NCBI GenBank assembly: GCA_045596385.1
Contig: JAZOCC010000018.1
Coordinates: 61,878 to 125,877, forward strand
DNA length: 64,000 nucleotides
Source: SIG307 sp045596385
GTDB taxonomy: Bacteria > Bacillota > Clostridia > Lachnospirales > Lachnospiraceae
Direction: 5' to 3'
Shown: positions 42,651 through 51,220 of the stretch, piece by piece
Position numbering within the stretch: the first letter of the stretch is position 1
Layout of the letters: the number at the start of each line of letters is the position of its first letter
Notes under the pieces: generated by a model
The model's database searches: none
What the model saw: the letters and a program-made list of their open reading frames with translations, nothing else
Told to the model about the DNA's origin: nothing
Position numbers and translations under genes: made by a program

Positions 42651-43505
42651 ATGAATCCGGAATTGGAAAACTTAGAAAAAGTCAGAAAAGCAGCGATTAT
42701 CAACCGAGTAACCAAATACGTGGTATGCATCGGAATTCCGCTCTTGATCGGAATTTGGGCAGGGATTTCACAGGAAGAGTTTATATCCGGTTTGGCAGGA
42801 TTTATCTTCCCTTGGATGTTTATTTCCACACTTTGGGCAAAATTAGCAAAGAACCGTGCCTTGGCAGAGTACAGGTCCACCTTCAAAAAGGTTTTGATTG
42901 AATCTGCCTTAAACGGCGGCACCTTGTACGAAGATATGGAATTTGAGTACGATGCGGGTTTACAGCCGGGACTGATTTTTAAATCCGGACTGTTTACCAC
43001 CGATAAGTATTTTTCCGATTGCTACTTAAGCGGTGTTACCGACGGAGTCAAGTTTATCCAGGCGGATGTGCGTAATGTCAGAACAAGCAAAGACGGTTCA
43101 TCCTTGGAATATGACGGAACATTTCTTGCGTTTCCGACCTCCCTTCCGGATGCCACCCAGACCAACATTTACCATAAGGATGCAGATGTCTGTATTCTTG
43201 TGCCGGGAAAGGAGCTTAAAATCGGCAACGACAGCTTTGACAGCATGTTCAAGGTAAATTCCTCCCAGCCGGACAAGGCAAAGGCGTTGATTAACGAAGA
43301 GTTTATTCGACGTCTGACAGATTTGCAGAACCGGACCGGCCGCAGAATCGTTATGACGGTGAAGCAGGGGTGGTTATATGCCTTCTGGCCGAACAAGAAC
43401 AGTGTTCTGAAGCCGAAGTTGTTTAAAAAGTACGATGCGTCCATGAACAGCGAGATTATTAAAGAGCTTTCCATTGCACAGGAGTTTATTCGTACATTCA
43501 AGTAG
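42651..43505 (+). CDS. DUF3137-like membrane protein
   Basis: The 284-residue protein has two membrane segments (about 20-60), then a soluble domain with FSDCYLSGVTDGVKFIQADVRN and the later YDGTFLAFP block that resemble DUF3137 (Gly-x-x-x-Gly-v-kF-f-aev pattern). Function of the family is unknown. RBS AAAGGAGAG. It is the last gene of the cluster and is followed by a strong terminator. Confidence 0.75.
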   Translation: MNPELENLEKVRKAAIINRVTKYVVCIGIPLLIGIWAGISQEEFISGLAGFIFPWMFISTLWAKLAKNRALAEYRSTFKKVLIESALNGGTLYEDMEFEYDAGLQPGLIFKSGLFTTDKYFSDCYLSGVTDGVKFIQADVRNVRTSKDGSSLEYDGTFLAFPTSLPDATQTNIYHKDADVCILVPGKELKIGNDSFDSMFKVNSSQPDKAKALINEEFIRRLTDLQNRTGRRIVMTVKQGWLYAFWPNKNSVLKPKLFKKYDASMNSEIIKELSIAQEFIRTFK

Positions 43506-43526
43506 GAGATACTTTACAAATAGTAG

Positions 43527-43556
43527 AGGACATGCTATAATAAGCATGTCCTTTTT
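43527..43556 (+). terminator. Intrinsic terminator of the envelope cluster
   Basis: Perfect 10-bp stem AGGACATGCT (43527-43536) with AGCATGTCCT (43543-43552), 6-base loop, T5 tail. Confidence 0.92.
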
Positions 43557-43602
43557 AGTTCCTGTCGGAACATTATTTTCCCAAATATTTTTGAAAAATC
43601 GG

Positions 43603-43631
43603 TTGACAAACAGAACAGATAGTTGTATTAT
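43603..43631 (+). promoter_or_regulatory. Sigma-A promoter of recA
   Basis: -35 TTGACA (43603-43608), 17-base spacer, -10 TATTAT (43626-43631). Confidence 0.85.
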
Positions 43632-43642
43632 AATCTTAAGAA

Positions 43643-43654
43643 GAACATTTGTTC
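43643..43654 (+). promoter_or_regulatory. LexA (SOS, Cheo-type) box of recA
   Basis: GAACATTTGTTC fits the Gram-positive LexA site GAAC-N4-GTTC perfectly and lies just downstream of the -10, where repressor would block initiation. A degenerate second copy, GAACATATGAAC, follows at 43657-43668. Confidence 0.85.
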
Positions 43655-43697
43655 ACGAACATATGAACGAATAATGAATTCGGAGGAGGATTTATTT

Positions 43698-44723
43698 ATG
43701 GCAAATACAGAGAAGATTAAAGCATTGGAGTCGGCCCTGCAGCAGATTGAGAAGCAGTACGGTAAGGGTTCCGTGATGAAGCTTGGCGACACCGGTGCGA
43801 ATATGAATGTAGAAGTAGTACCGAGCGGTTCCTTAAGTCTTGATGCGGCTTTGGGACTCGGTGGTTTCCCTAAGGGACGTATTGTGGAGATTTATGGTCC
43901 GGAGTCCAGCGGTAAGACCACTGTTGCGTTACATGCGGTGGCTGAGGTGCAGAAGCGTGGCGGTATCGCAGGGTTTATCGATGCGGAGCATGCCCTTGAC
44001 CCGGTGTATGCGGCAAATATCGGCGTAGATATCAATAACCTTTACATTTCTCAGCCGGATAACGGCGAGCAGGCGTTGGAGATTACCGAGACCATGGTAC
44101 GCTCCGGTGCAGTGGATATTGTGATTGTGGACTCCGTAGCGGCTCTTGTGCCGAAGGCGGAGATTGAAGGCGATATGGGTGATTCCCACGTGGGCTTACA
44201 GGCTCGTTTGATGTCACAGGCCCTTCGTAAGCTGACCGCTGTGATCAGCAAGTCCAACTGTATCGTTATCTTTATTAACCAGCTTCGTGAGAAGGTAGGC
44301 GTGATGTTCGGTAACCCGGAGACTACCACCGGCGGTCGTGCGCTGAAGTTTTATGCGTCCGTGCGTTTGGATGTTCGTCGTATTGAGGCTTTAAAGGCCG
44401 GCGGCGAGGTTGTGGGTAACCGTACCCGTGTAAAGGTCGTAAAGAACAAGGTGGCTCCGCCGTTTAGAGAGGCTGAGTTTGATATTATGTTTGGTCAGGG
44501 TATCTCCAAGGAGGGCGATGTATTAGACCTTGCCGTTGAGGAGAATATTATCCAGAAGAGTGGTGCGTGGTTTGCCTATAACGATGAGAAAATCGGTCAG
44601 GGTCGTGAGAACGCAAAGCAGTTCTTAAAGGAGCATCCGGAGGTTATGGATGAGGTCGAGGCAAAGGTTCGTGAGGTATACGGCTTTAATAGTGGGGTGT
44701 CCGGTACCGATGCGGAGGATTAA
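43698..44723 (+). CDS. recA: Recombinase RecA
   Basis: ATP-dependent strand-exchange protein and LexA co-protease. From ATG 43698 (RBS CGGAGGAGG) it has 341 residues, with Walker A GPESSGKT, the VDSVAALVPKAEIEGDMGDSHVGLQARLMSQALRK region (given here only as a family landmark around residue 140-180), INQLREKVGVMFGNPETT with loop L2, and a C-terminal domain with an acidic end. The frame from 43623 runs through the SOS box and is rejected. Confidence 0.98.
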   Translation: MANTEKIKALESALQQIEKQYGKGSVMKLGDTGANMNVEVVPSGSLSLDAALGLGGFPKGRIVEIYGPESSGKTTVALHAVAEVQKRGGIAGFIDAEHALDPVYAANIGVDINNLYISQPDNGEQALEITETMVRSGAVDIVIVDSVAALVPKAEIEGDMGDSHVGLQARLMSQALRKLTAVISKSNCIVIFINQLREKVGVMFGNPETTTGGRALKFYASVRLDVRRIEALKAGGEVVGNRTRVKVVKNKVAPPFREAEFDIMFGQGISKEGDVLDLAVEENIIQKSGAWFAYNDEKIGQGRENAKQFLKEHPEVMDEVEAKVREVYGFNSGVSGTDAED

Positions 44724-44742
44724 TTGAAGTTGTAGTCTGATG

Positions 44743-44772
44743 GGCTGCTGTGCGTTGTTGCGTACGGCAGCC
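44743..44772 (+). terminator. recA-recX intergenic hairpin
   Basis: GGCTGCTGTGCG (44743-44754) pairs with CGTACGGCAGCC (44761-44772) over 12 bp with two wobbles. No T run follows, so some transcripts probably continue into recX, as in other bacteria where read-through past such a hairpin keeps RecX below RecA. Confidence 0.65.
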
Positions 44773-44798
44773 TGCTATATTCAGTGAGGCGAATTAAG

Positions 44799-45494
44799 AT
44801 GATAGTAGAATTAAGGGAGAAGGCCGGAAAGAAGTATACGATATTTTTGAACGGAGAGCGTTATTGCCGGTGTTATCCGGGAGATTTGCGCAGCATAGGA
44901 TTCTCTGAGCATACCCTGGGGCAGGAGCTTGATGTGCAGCCGGAGGTTTTGGCGGAGTTTGAACGGAACGTGTTTCTTCCACGAGCAAAGAGACGCTCAT
45001 TAATGCTTCTGGGAAAGAAAGAGTATACAAGCCGTGAAATGACAAAAAAACTTATTACAGACGGCTATCCGGAATCCGTGACGGAGGAGGTACTTTCATG
45101 GCTGTCGGAGCTTCATTATGTGGATGACCTGTCCTTTGCTGAACGGTATGCTTTTTCTTTGCTATCACGTCATAGTGAAAAAGAGATACTGCAGAAGATG
45201 CAGCTAAAGGGCTTTGATAAGGAGCTTACGAAGGCGGCACTTTGTGCAGCAAAGGAGCGATATAAGGAGGAGCATACCGGCAGATGTGAGGGGGGCGGTA
45301 CAGATGAGGAGTGTGAGGGCCTTTCTCCTGAGCAGGAGGCGATTCGTACGTACCTTCGTAAGAAGGGATACCGGCCGGAGTCGGTGGATGCGGATAAGAA
45401 AAAGAAGCTTGTGATGTCCTTGTATCGGAAGGGTTTTTCTTTGTCGGATATCCGGACTGTTATCGGAGCGTTTGAGGAGGATACCGAGTTTTGA
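44799..45494 (+). CDS. recX: RecA regulator RecX
   Basis: Inhibits RecA filaments. From ATG 44799 it has 231 residues; GTG 44784 is a possible alternative. RecX helical repeats are visible: RRSLMLLGKKEYTSREMTKKL, LSELHYVDDLSFAERYAFSL and a final KKLVMSLYRKGFSLSDI. A charged, Glu/Gly-rich insertion (about 165-185) is longer than usual. There is no strong RBS, in line with low expression. Confidence 0.9.
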   Translation: MIVELREKAGKKYTIFLNGERYCRCYPGDLRSIGFSEHTLGQELDVQPEVLAEFERNVFLPRAKRRSLMLLGKKEYTSREMTKKLITDGYPESVTEEVLSWLSELHYVDDLSFAERYAFSLLSRHSEKEILQKMQLKGFDKELTKAALCAAKERYKEEHTGRCEGGGTDEECEGLSPEQEAIRTYLRKKGYRPESVDADKKKKLVMSLYRKGFSLSDIRTVIGAFEEDTEF

Positions 45495-45557
45495 TAAGAC
45501 GGAATGTAAGGTACTGTGTATACAATTTTTGATTTTGGAAGAAACTTGAACTATTAC

Positions 45558-45586
45558 TTGACGGTATTTCTGCGATGTGATAAGAT
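45558..45586 (+). promoter_or_regulatory. Sigma-A promoter of the DUF1508 gene
   Basis: -35 TTGACG (45558-45563), 17-base spacer, -10 TAAGAT (45581-45586). Confidence 0.75.
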
Positions 45587-45634
45587 AAATATATCAGATT
45601 TTTATGTGATATTATGCTAAGGAGGATTAGATTT

Positions 45635-46000
45635 ATGGGTAAGTTTGTTATCAAGGAAGTTGCAAGCGGAGTGAAGTTTGACTTAAAGGCAGGCAACGGC
45701 GAAGTTATCGCTACCAGCGAAGTGTACACCACCGAGGCTGCTTGTAAGAAGGGCATCGCAAGCGTTATGAAGAATGCACCGGTTGCAGGTGTTGAGGATC
45801 AGACCGCTGACGAAGTAGTAGCAGTTAAGAATCCGAAGTTTGAGGTATATCAGGACAAGGCCGGTGAGTTCCGTTTCCGCTTAAAGGCAACCAATGGTCA
45901 GGTTATCGCTACCGGTGAGGGGTATAAGGCAAAGAATTCCTGCTTAAACGGCGTTGAGAGCGTAAAGAAGAACGTTGTAGATGCTAAGATTGAGAAGTAA
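45635..46000 (+). CDS. YegP-like protein with two DUF1508 repeats
   Basis: The 121-residue protein consists of two tandem copies of the DUF1508 unit: FVIKEVASGVKFDLKAGNGEVIATSE at the start and FEVYQDKAGEFRFRLKATNGQVIATGE from about residue 68, each followed by a helix with a Cys and Gly-Val/Ile-x-Ser-Val. The role of the family is unknown. RBS AAGGAGGAT sets ATG 45635. The codon choice (AAG, GCA, GGC, few rare codons) and strong signals suggest high expression. Confidence 0.92.
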   Translation: MGKFVIKEVASGVKFDLKAGNGEVIATSEVYTTEAACKKGIASVMKNAPVAGVEDQTADEVVAVKNPKFEVYQDKAGEFRFRLKATNGQVIATGEGYKAKNSCLNGVESVKKNVVDAKIEK

Positions 46001-46023
46001 GAGCAAGCATTAATATGTGTATT

Positions 46024-46063
46024 ATACCGGAGTGTGTCAAAGGATGCGCTCCGGTATTTTTTT
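46024..46063 (+). terminator. Intrinsic terminator of the DUF1508 gene
   Basis: ATACCGGAG (46024-46032) pairs with CTCCGGTAT (46049-46057) with an extended inner loop, then T7. Confidence 0.9.
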
Positions 46064-46085
46064 GGCTCTATCTACGTTCTGTTAA

Positions 46086-46466
46086 GTGCTGAAGATATGG
46101 GATTTCGTTGCGGTTAAATCACCATACAGTGCCGGTTTATATCTTATGATAGGCAACCATGGAACGGAAGAAATTGCGATACAGGACGGAGACGTAGTTG
46201 GAGTTTCGGTGGATGCGACAAGAGAAATGAAGTTAGATAAGCAGGTACCTGAGGTTGATTTTATGGGAGTTCATCTCGGTGATTCCAGAGAAGAAATGTT
46301 GGCTACTCTCGGAAATGATTATATTGAAGAAATTGATCATGGGTATGGAATGTATGATTACACATACGACTTAGGGAACGGAACTACTTTAAGTATTGCA
46401 ATTTTTGAAGATTATGGCGGAGTGACCCGTTTGACTATATATAACTGTGATGAAATTGAGTGGTAA
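46086..46466 (+). pseudogene. Probable 5'-truncated remnant encoding an acidic extracellular-type domain
   Basis: A 126-codon frame opens with GTG directly after a TAA stop, has no RBS, no signal peptide and no promoter of its own. The product (VGVSVDATREMKLD, then MGVHLGDSREEMLATLGNDY and a LSIAIFEDYGGVTRLTIYN end) looks like the C-terminal domain of a larger exported protein, with an NTF2-/PepSY-size layout that I cannot name. It most likely is a gene fragment; an internal ATG at 46147 also lacks a RBS. Confidence 0.5.
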
Positions 46467-46507
46467 AAGATAGTTAGGAAAAGTATTACATTTTGCCTTG
46501 AATAGAC

Positions 46508-46562
46508 GAATCAAAAAGGAGACATTCTTTGAGAAATCCTCGGAATGTCTCCTTTTTGATTC
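46508..46562. terminator. Bidirectional terminator between convergent genes
   Basis: A perfect 20-bp inverted repeat (46508-46527 with 46543-46562), 15-base loop. The right arm holds T5 for plus-strand transcripts and the left arm A5, which is T5 for the minus-strand transcript, so it can stop both directions. Confidence 0.9.
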
Positions 46563-46596
46563 ATTCTATACGGTAGATAAGCAATGCTACGAAAAC

Positions 46597-47958
46597 TTAT
46601 CTTGCGTTATTATAAACTTTACCGTCCAATAAATCCAGTCCTTTTGCTTTAAAGAGCTCGGATACGGAAACAATCTGCCAACCCTCTGCAACCAACTGCG
46701 GAATTAAAGTTTCCATAGCTGCTGCGGTAGAGGAGTAGGTTTCATGCATTAATACAATAGCACCGTCTTTTTTCTGGGTGTTAATGGTGTTGATAATCTG
46801 TTCTGTAGTAGCACCGTCCCAGTCCTTGCTGTCTATGCTACAGTTAATCAGCGGTTCCCGTACGGTCTTTTGAACATTTACATTTGCGGAAAGATACGGC
46901 GGACGTACAAGGAAGTGCTCCAGACCGGTGATTTCAGATAACTTGTCGGCCTGCTTCATAACCTCATCTAACATCTTTTCCGGTGTCAGTTTAGAAAGAT
47001 CCTGATGAGATTTGGTATGATTACCGATTTCGAAGCCCATATCATAAGCACGCTTGATTTCTTTTTCGGTAGCCGCATTCATGGATTGTCCCCAATAGAA
47101 GAAGGTAGCATGCTGACCGGATGCTGCAAGTGCATTCTGGATTCGAATGGAAGTTGCAGTGTCTGCGGTGCCAACCGGACCGTCATCAAAGGTAAAGGCA
47201 ATCATCGGCTTAGACGGATCAATCCAGGAAATGTCCGCATGATTTTCCCAAATACCGGTATCGTTCGGATCCACCGGAATTGGGGTGGCGGTAGGCGCCG
47301 TAACGCCGGAATCCCAACCGGCCTTCATGTGGAAGGTGACAGAATATACGGTGGCATCGAATAAGGAATAATCGGTCAAATTATTCTCACATGCCATCAA
47401 TCCGATACCGGCAACCTTATTCGTAAGAACAGGAGCCAATTTGTGGTCGGCAATGCCGCTTGTCTTACCGTCGTAACGAACAAATACTTCGGCAAAGCTC
47501 TCATCGTAGAGCTTTACGGCAAGGTTACCGATTTCACTCTTCATTCTTACGGTAACACCGGAGCAATATGTCATATCAAGCGGCTCCGGAAGAGATAATT
47601 TGATTTCCTGATAAATGTCGGCATATTGTAAGGAAATGGAGCCGTCATCCAATACTTTGTATGTAGTACCATAGGAAGTATTGTAAATCAAATCATTAAA
47701 GGTGTAGGTTAAATCATTCGGACCGCCGGCCGGAGCCTTTGTCGGAACCGGAGTGGAAGTCGGTGCTTTTGTAGCAACCGGTTTCGGCGTTGCAGTCGGA
47801 ACCGGAGTGGCAGTTGCCTCAGGTGTAGCGGTTGCCTCAGGTGCAGCAGTAATGTTGTCTGTCGGTAAAACATAATCGGTCTTAGGGGATCCGCATGCAC
47901 TGAAACAGCAGAAAATCAGACAGAGCATGGCGAGTAGAGAAATTAATCTTTTTTTCAT
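46597..47958 (-). CDS. Polysaccharide deacetylase lipoprotein (NodB/CE4)
   Basis: Surface enzyme likely to remove acetyl groups from peptidoglycan or another glycan. The 453 residues have a lipoprotein signal (lipobox FSAC), a Thr/Pro/Ala linker (about 35-75), a beta-rich carbohydrate-binding-like domain (about 80-215), and a CE4 catalytic domain with TFDDGP, the metal-binding H-x-x-x-H motif NHTKSHQDL, RPPY, and a DSKDWDG motif, so active-site residues are present. RBS GGGAGGTAC is visible on the minus strand. It lies downstream of the cyclophilin gene. Confidence 0.93.
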   Translation of the reverse strand: MKKRLISLLAMLCLIFCCFSACGSPKTDYVLPTDNITAAPEATATPEATATPVPTATPKPVATKAPTSTPVPTKAPAGGPNDLTYTFNDLIYNTSYGTTYKVLDDGSISLQYADIYQEIKLSLPEPLDMTYCSGVTVRMKSEIGNLAVKLYDESFAEVFVRYDGKTSGIADHKLAPVLTNKVAGIGLMACENNLTDYSLFDATVYSVTFHMKAGWDSGVTAPTATPIPVDPNDTGIWENHADISWIDPSKPMIAFTFDDGPVGTADTATSIRIQNALAASGQHATFFYWGQSMNAATEKEIKRAYDMGFEIGNHTKSHQDLSKLTPEKMLDEVMKQADKLSEITGLEHFLVRPPYLSANVNVQKTVREPLINCSIDSKDWDGATTEQIINTINTQKKDGAIVLMHETYSSTAAAMETLIPQLVAEGWQIVSVSELFKAKGLDLLDGKVYNNAR

Positions 47959-48010
47959 GGTGTACCTCCCAAATAATAAAGCATAAGTAGATAAAATAAA
48001 ATTAAACGGA

Positions 48011-48538
48011 TTACCTAGCTAAGGTCTCCGGTTCGTCGTAAGTAACGCCGAAGGTTTCTGCGGTAACGGTTTGCATTACCTGCGGATGTGCCGGACGGTC
48101 ACTCCAGTCGGTCGGAACCGTCGCAATACGATTTACAACGTCCATGCCTTCGATAACCTTGCCGAAAGCGGCATAGGAACCGTCAAGATGCGGAGATGTT
48201 TTGTGCATAATAAAAAACTGGGAGCCGGCGGAATCCGGATGCTGGGCACGAGCCATGGAAAGTACACCCTCCGTATGACGTAACTCGTTTTTAAAACCGT
48301 TCATAGCAAATTCGCCCGGAATGGAATACCCCGGACCACCCATGCCGGTACCGTCCGGACAACCGCCTTGAATCATGAAACCGTTGATTACACGGTGGAA
48401 GATTAAGCCGTTGTAATATCCCTTATTTACAAGAGAAAGAAAATTATTCACAGTGTTCGGAGCAATTTCAGGATAAAGTTCCGCACGGATTTGCTCGCCG
48501 TTTTCCATAGTAATGGTAATGACAGGATTTTGAGCCAT
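48011..48538 (-). CDS. Cyclophilin-type peptidyl-prolyl cis-trans isomerase
   Basis: The 175-residue cytosolic cyclophilin has the catalytic FHRVI motif, GSQFFIM, and HLDGSYAAFGKV. No signal peptide is present. RBS TAGGAGGTC on the minus strand. It is the first gene of the minus-strand pair and has a strong promoter at 48600-48628. Confidence 0.96.
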   Translation of the reverse strand: MAQNPVITITMENGEQIRAELYPEIAPNTVNNFLSLVNKGYYNGLIFHRVINGFMIQGGCPDGTGMGGPGYSIPGEFAMNGFKNELRHTEGVLSMARAQHPDSAGSQFFIMHKTSPHLDGSYAAFGKVIEGMDVVNRIATVPTDWSDRPAHPQVMQTVTAETFGVTYDEPETLAR

Positions 48539-48599
48539 AATGACCTCCTAAAACTTCTTTATAGTATTGTGGCTGTACTCATAAACGTATAGCTACATT

Positions 48600-48628
48600 A
48601 TTATATCAAAAAACAAAGAGGATGTCAA
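48600..48628 (-). promoter_or_regulatory. Sigma-A promoter of the cyclophilin gene
   Basis: On the minus strand: -35 TTGACA (48628-48623), 17-base spacer, -10 TATAAT (48605-48600). This and the promoter at 48778 are the identifiable content of the 358-bp divergent gap 48539-48896; the middle (48640-48770) shows nothing else clear. Confidence 0.9.
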
Positions 48629-48777
48629 AGAAAAGGTGAAAAAGACTTTTGTTATATTGACTCTCCCCGACGCAACGTAATTTCATTTCGGTATTGGACG
48701 GAACTTTCCAAAAACTTTATGCGTTAAGATTCTGTTTAGAACCGTATTATTTTGGTAAAAAATTGTCAAATATAGGC

Positions 48778-48806
48778 TTGCTTTTTGAAATGATTAAGGA
48801 TATAAT
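48778..48806 (+). promoter_or_regulatory. Sigma-A promoter of the decarboxylase operon
   Basis: -35 TTGCTT (48778-48783), 17-base spacer, -10 TATAAT (48801-48806), followed by a second overlapping TATAA. About 85 bases of leader precede the first gene. Confidence 0.75.
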
Positions 48807-48896
48807 ATAATCGGCGTAATTTGGAGGTTCTATTTTACGTCATCATAATATTTCGGTTCTACGAAAGTAATATTATAGAAAAATGGAGGCAGTAAG

Positions 48897-50330
48897 ATGA
48901 GTAGTACAACAAAATTGTCGGCAAGAGAACGAATTACTTCTTTGCTTGACGACAGCAGCTTTGTTGAAATCGGTGCTCTTGTCACAAAAAGAAATACTGA
49001 TTTCAATCTGGCGCAGACAGATGCTCCGTCTGACGGTGTTATCACCGGTTACGGCTTAATCGACGGCGATCTTGTTTATGTTTACAGCCAGGACGCAGCG
49101 GTGTTAAACGGCACCATGGGTGAAATGCATGCGAAAAAGATTGTAGCCATGTACGACTTCGCTTTGAAGGTCGGCGCTCCGGTTATCGGTCTCATTGATT
49201 GTGCAGGTATGCGCTTACAGGAAGCTACCGATGCGTTGGCAGCGTTCGGTAATGTTTATCTGAAGCAGAGCATGGCATCCGGTGTGATTCCGCAGATTAC
49301 CGCAGTGTTCGGTACCTGTGGCGGTGGATGTGCAGTTTCCGCAGCATTAAGTGATTTTACCTTTATGCCGGCAGAGGGGGCAAAGCTTTTTGTAAACTCT
49401 CCGAATGCAGTTGAGGGTAACTTCGTAGGGAAGTGCGATACTTCCACAGCAAAGTTCCAAGCAGAAGCAGGTATGGTGGATGTTGTAAAGGAGAGTGAGG
49501 CAGAGGTACTTGCTTCCATTCGTAATTTAATCTCTTTCCTGCCTTGCAATAATGAGGCTGATTACGCATTCGAGTGTGCGGATGATTTAAACAGAGCTAC
49601 GGAAGCTTTCGGTGAGCTTTCCTGTGATCCGGCAGTCGCTCTTGCAGAAATTGCGGATGACCGTGAGTTCTTTGAAGTAAAAGCTGACTATGCAAAGGAA
49701 ATGGTAACCGGATTTATTCGTCTCAACGGTGCAACGGTAGGTGCTGTAGCAAACCGCAGTGCAGTGCTTGATGAAAACGGAAAAGCAACAGAGAAGTTTG
49801 ATACCTTACTTACTGCTAACGGTTGTGCTAAGGCAGAGCGTTTTGTAAAGTTCTGTGATGCATTCGGTATTCCGGTGTTGACTCTTACGAATGTAACCGG
49901 CTATGCTTCTTCCATGTGTGAGGAAAAGTCGGTGGCTCTTGCGGCAGCGAAGTTAACCAATGCATTTGCAAGTGCTACGGTTCCGAAGGTAAATCTGATT
50001 TGCCAAAATGCAATGGGTAGTGCATATATCACCATGAATTCCAAGCATATCGGTGCAGATTTAGTGTTTGCCCTTGATACTGCGAAGATTGGCATGATGG
50101 ATGCAAAGCTTGCGGCTCAGATTATGTATGCGGGTGAAACCGAAGCAGTTCGCAGTGAGAAGGCGGCAGAGTATGATGAGTTACAGTGTAGTGCAGTGGC
50201 GGCAGCGAAGCGTGGCTATGTAGACAGCATTATTGATGCAGCTTCGGTTAGACAGCATTTGGTATATGCATATGAAATGCTGTACACAAAGAGAGAAGCA
50301 CGTCCGTCCAAAAAGCACGGAACTGTGTAG
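48897..50330 (+). CDS. mmdA: Acyl-CoA carboxyltransferase subunit (MmdA/12S-like)
   Basis: Biotin-dependent carboxyltransferase of the methylmalonyl/propionyl-CoA type. The 477 residues form two crotonase-like halves: N-terminal with LSARERITSLLDDSSFVEIG, TDAPSDGVITGYG and GTCGGGCAVSAALSDF; C-terminal with KFVKFCDAFGIPVLTLTNVTGY and ITMNSKHIGADLVFALDTAKIGMMDAKLAAQIMY. It is shorter than typical MmdA (about 510). It heads an operon with biotin carrier, gamma and beta subunits, so it probably feeds a sodium-pumping decarboxylase. Confidence 0.88.
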   Translation: MSSTTKLSARERITSLLDDSSFVEIGALVTKRNTDFNLAQTDAPSDGVITGYGLIDGDLVYVYSQDAAVLNGTMGEMHAKKIVAMYDFALKVGAPVIGLIDCAGMRLQEATDALAAFGNVYLKQSMASGVIPQITAVFGTCGGGCAVSAALSDFTFMPAEGAKLFVNSPNAVEGNFVGKCDTSTAKFQAEAGMVDVVKESEAEVLASIRNLISFLPCNNEADYAFECADDLNRATEAFGELSCDPAVALAEIADDREFFEVKADYAKEMVTGFIRLNGATVGAVANRSAVLDENGKATEKFDTLLTANGCAKAERFVKFCDAFGIPVLTLTNVTGYASSMCEEKSVALAAAKLTNAFASATVPKVNLICQNAMGSAYITMNSKHIGADLVFALDTAKIGMMDAKLAAQIMYAGETEAVRSEKAAEYDELQCSAVAAAKRGYVDSIIDAASVRQHLVYAYEMLYTKREARPSKKHGTV

Positions 50331-50342
50331 TGAGGTGACGGT

Positions 50343-50780
50343 ATGAATTTTGAATCTGTATTTTTAGCAAGCAAGTGGGATGAGCATTGGGATAATGTTG
50401 CAAAGGCCATGCCGGAGGCAGTTTCCAATACCATTGTCGGTGTTTTGGTAGTGTTCTGTGCATTGCTCTTTTTCTCCTTTGTAATTTCACTGTTAAAGTA
50501 TGTAAATGTAATTGAAAATAAGAAGAATGCAAAGAAGGAAGCCAAGGCAGAAGAAAAGGCTGTTCCGATGGCAGCAATCGAGAATACGGTTGCACAAATC
50601 GAAGAGGAGGAACTTTGCAATGATGCAGAGCTGGTTGCTGTAATTACGGCTGCAATTTATGAGTACGAAGCCGCTGCGGTAGCTGCGCAGGCTCAGGCAC
50701 AGGGACTTCCGGCCCCGGTAAGAACGAATCAGAACGGTTTGGTTGTACGTTCCATTCGTCGTGCAAGATGTAACTGGTAG
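50343..50780 (+). CDS. Sodium-pump decarboxylase gamma subunit (OadG-like)
   Basis: The 145-residue protein has one membrane segment (about 28-52), a Lys/Glu/Ala-rich coiled linker and a C-terminal domain with EEEL-x-AVITAAIYEY and an SIRRARCNW end, characteristic of OadG proteins from clostridia. It anchors the decarboxylase and stabilises the complex. RBS TGAGGTGACGG, 12 bp after the carboxyltransferase. Confidence 0.88.
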   Translation: MNFESVFLASKWDEHWDNVAKAMPEAVSNTIVGVLVVFCALLFFSFVISLLKYVNVIENKKNAKKEAKAEEKAVPMAAIENTVAQIEEEELCNDAELVAVITAAIYEYEAAAVAAQAQAQGLPAPVRTNQNGLVVRSIRRARCNW

Positions 50781-50831
50781 TAAAAGGTAAAATAAAACAT
50801 AAACTTATCTAATTTATGGAGGCAAATTATT

Positions 50832-51203
50832 ATGAAGAATTATACGATTACTGTTAATGGCAATGTTTATAATGTATCTGTAGAAGAAGGCACTGTAGCA
50901 GCTCCGGTAGCGGCAGCACCGGCAACAGCACCGGCAGCACCGGCAGCAGCACCGGCAGCACCGGCGACCAAGGCAGCAGCACCGGCTGGCGCAGTAAAGG
51001 TGAACGCTCCGATGCCGGGTAAGATTCTCGGGGTTAAGACTCAGGTTGGCGCAGCAGTAAAGAAGGGTGATGTTGTCATCGTTCTTGAGGCAATGAAGAT
51101 GGAGAACGAAATTGTTGCTCCGCAGGACGGTACCGTTGCAAGTGTGAATGTTTCCGTTGGTGCAAGTGTTGAGTCCGGCGAGGTTATGCTTACGTTAAAC
51201 TAA
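50832..51203 (+). CDS. Biotin carboxyl carrier protein
   Basis: The 123-residue protein has a short N-domain, an Ala/Pro swivel linker (about 22-55) and a biotinyl domain with the biotin lysine in EAMKMEN (about residue 87). The linker is encoded by a near-perfect GCA-CCG repeat (50905-50990). It carries CO2 from the carboxyltransferases to the beta subunit. RBS TGGAGGCAA. Confidence 0.96.
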   Translation: MKNYTITVNGNVYNVSVEEGTVAAPVAAAPATAPAAPAAAPAAPATKAAAPAGAVKVNAPMPGKILGVKTQVGAAVKKGDVVIVLEAMKMENEIVAPQDGTVASVNVSVGASVESGEVMLTLN

Positions 51204-51220
51204 TCAGGAGGTAAGTTTTC

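Noticed and set aside
50905..50990. Possible repeat locus independent of coding
   Set aside because: It is in frame and encodes the known Ala/Pro swivel of biotin carriers, so it is treated as coding.
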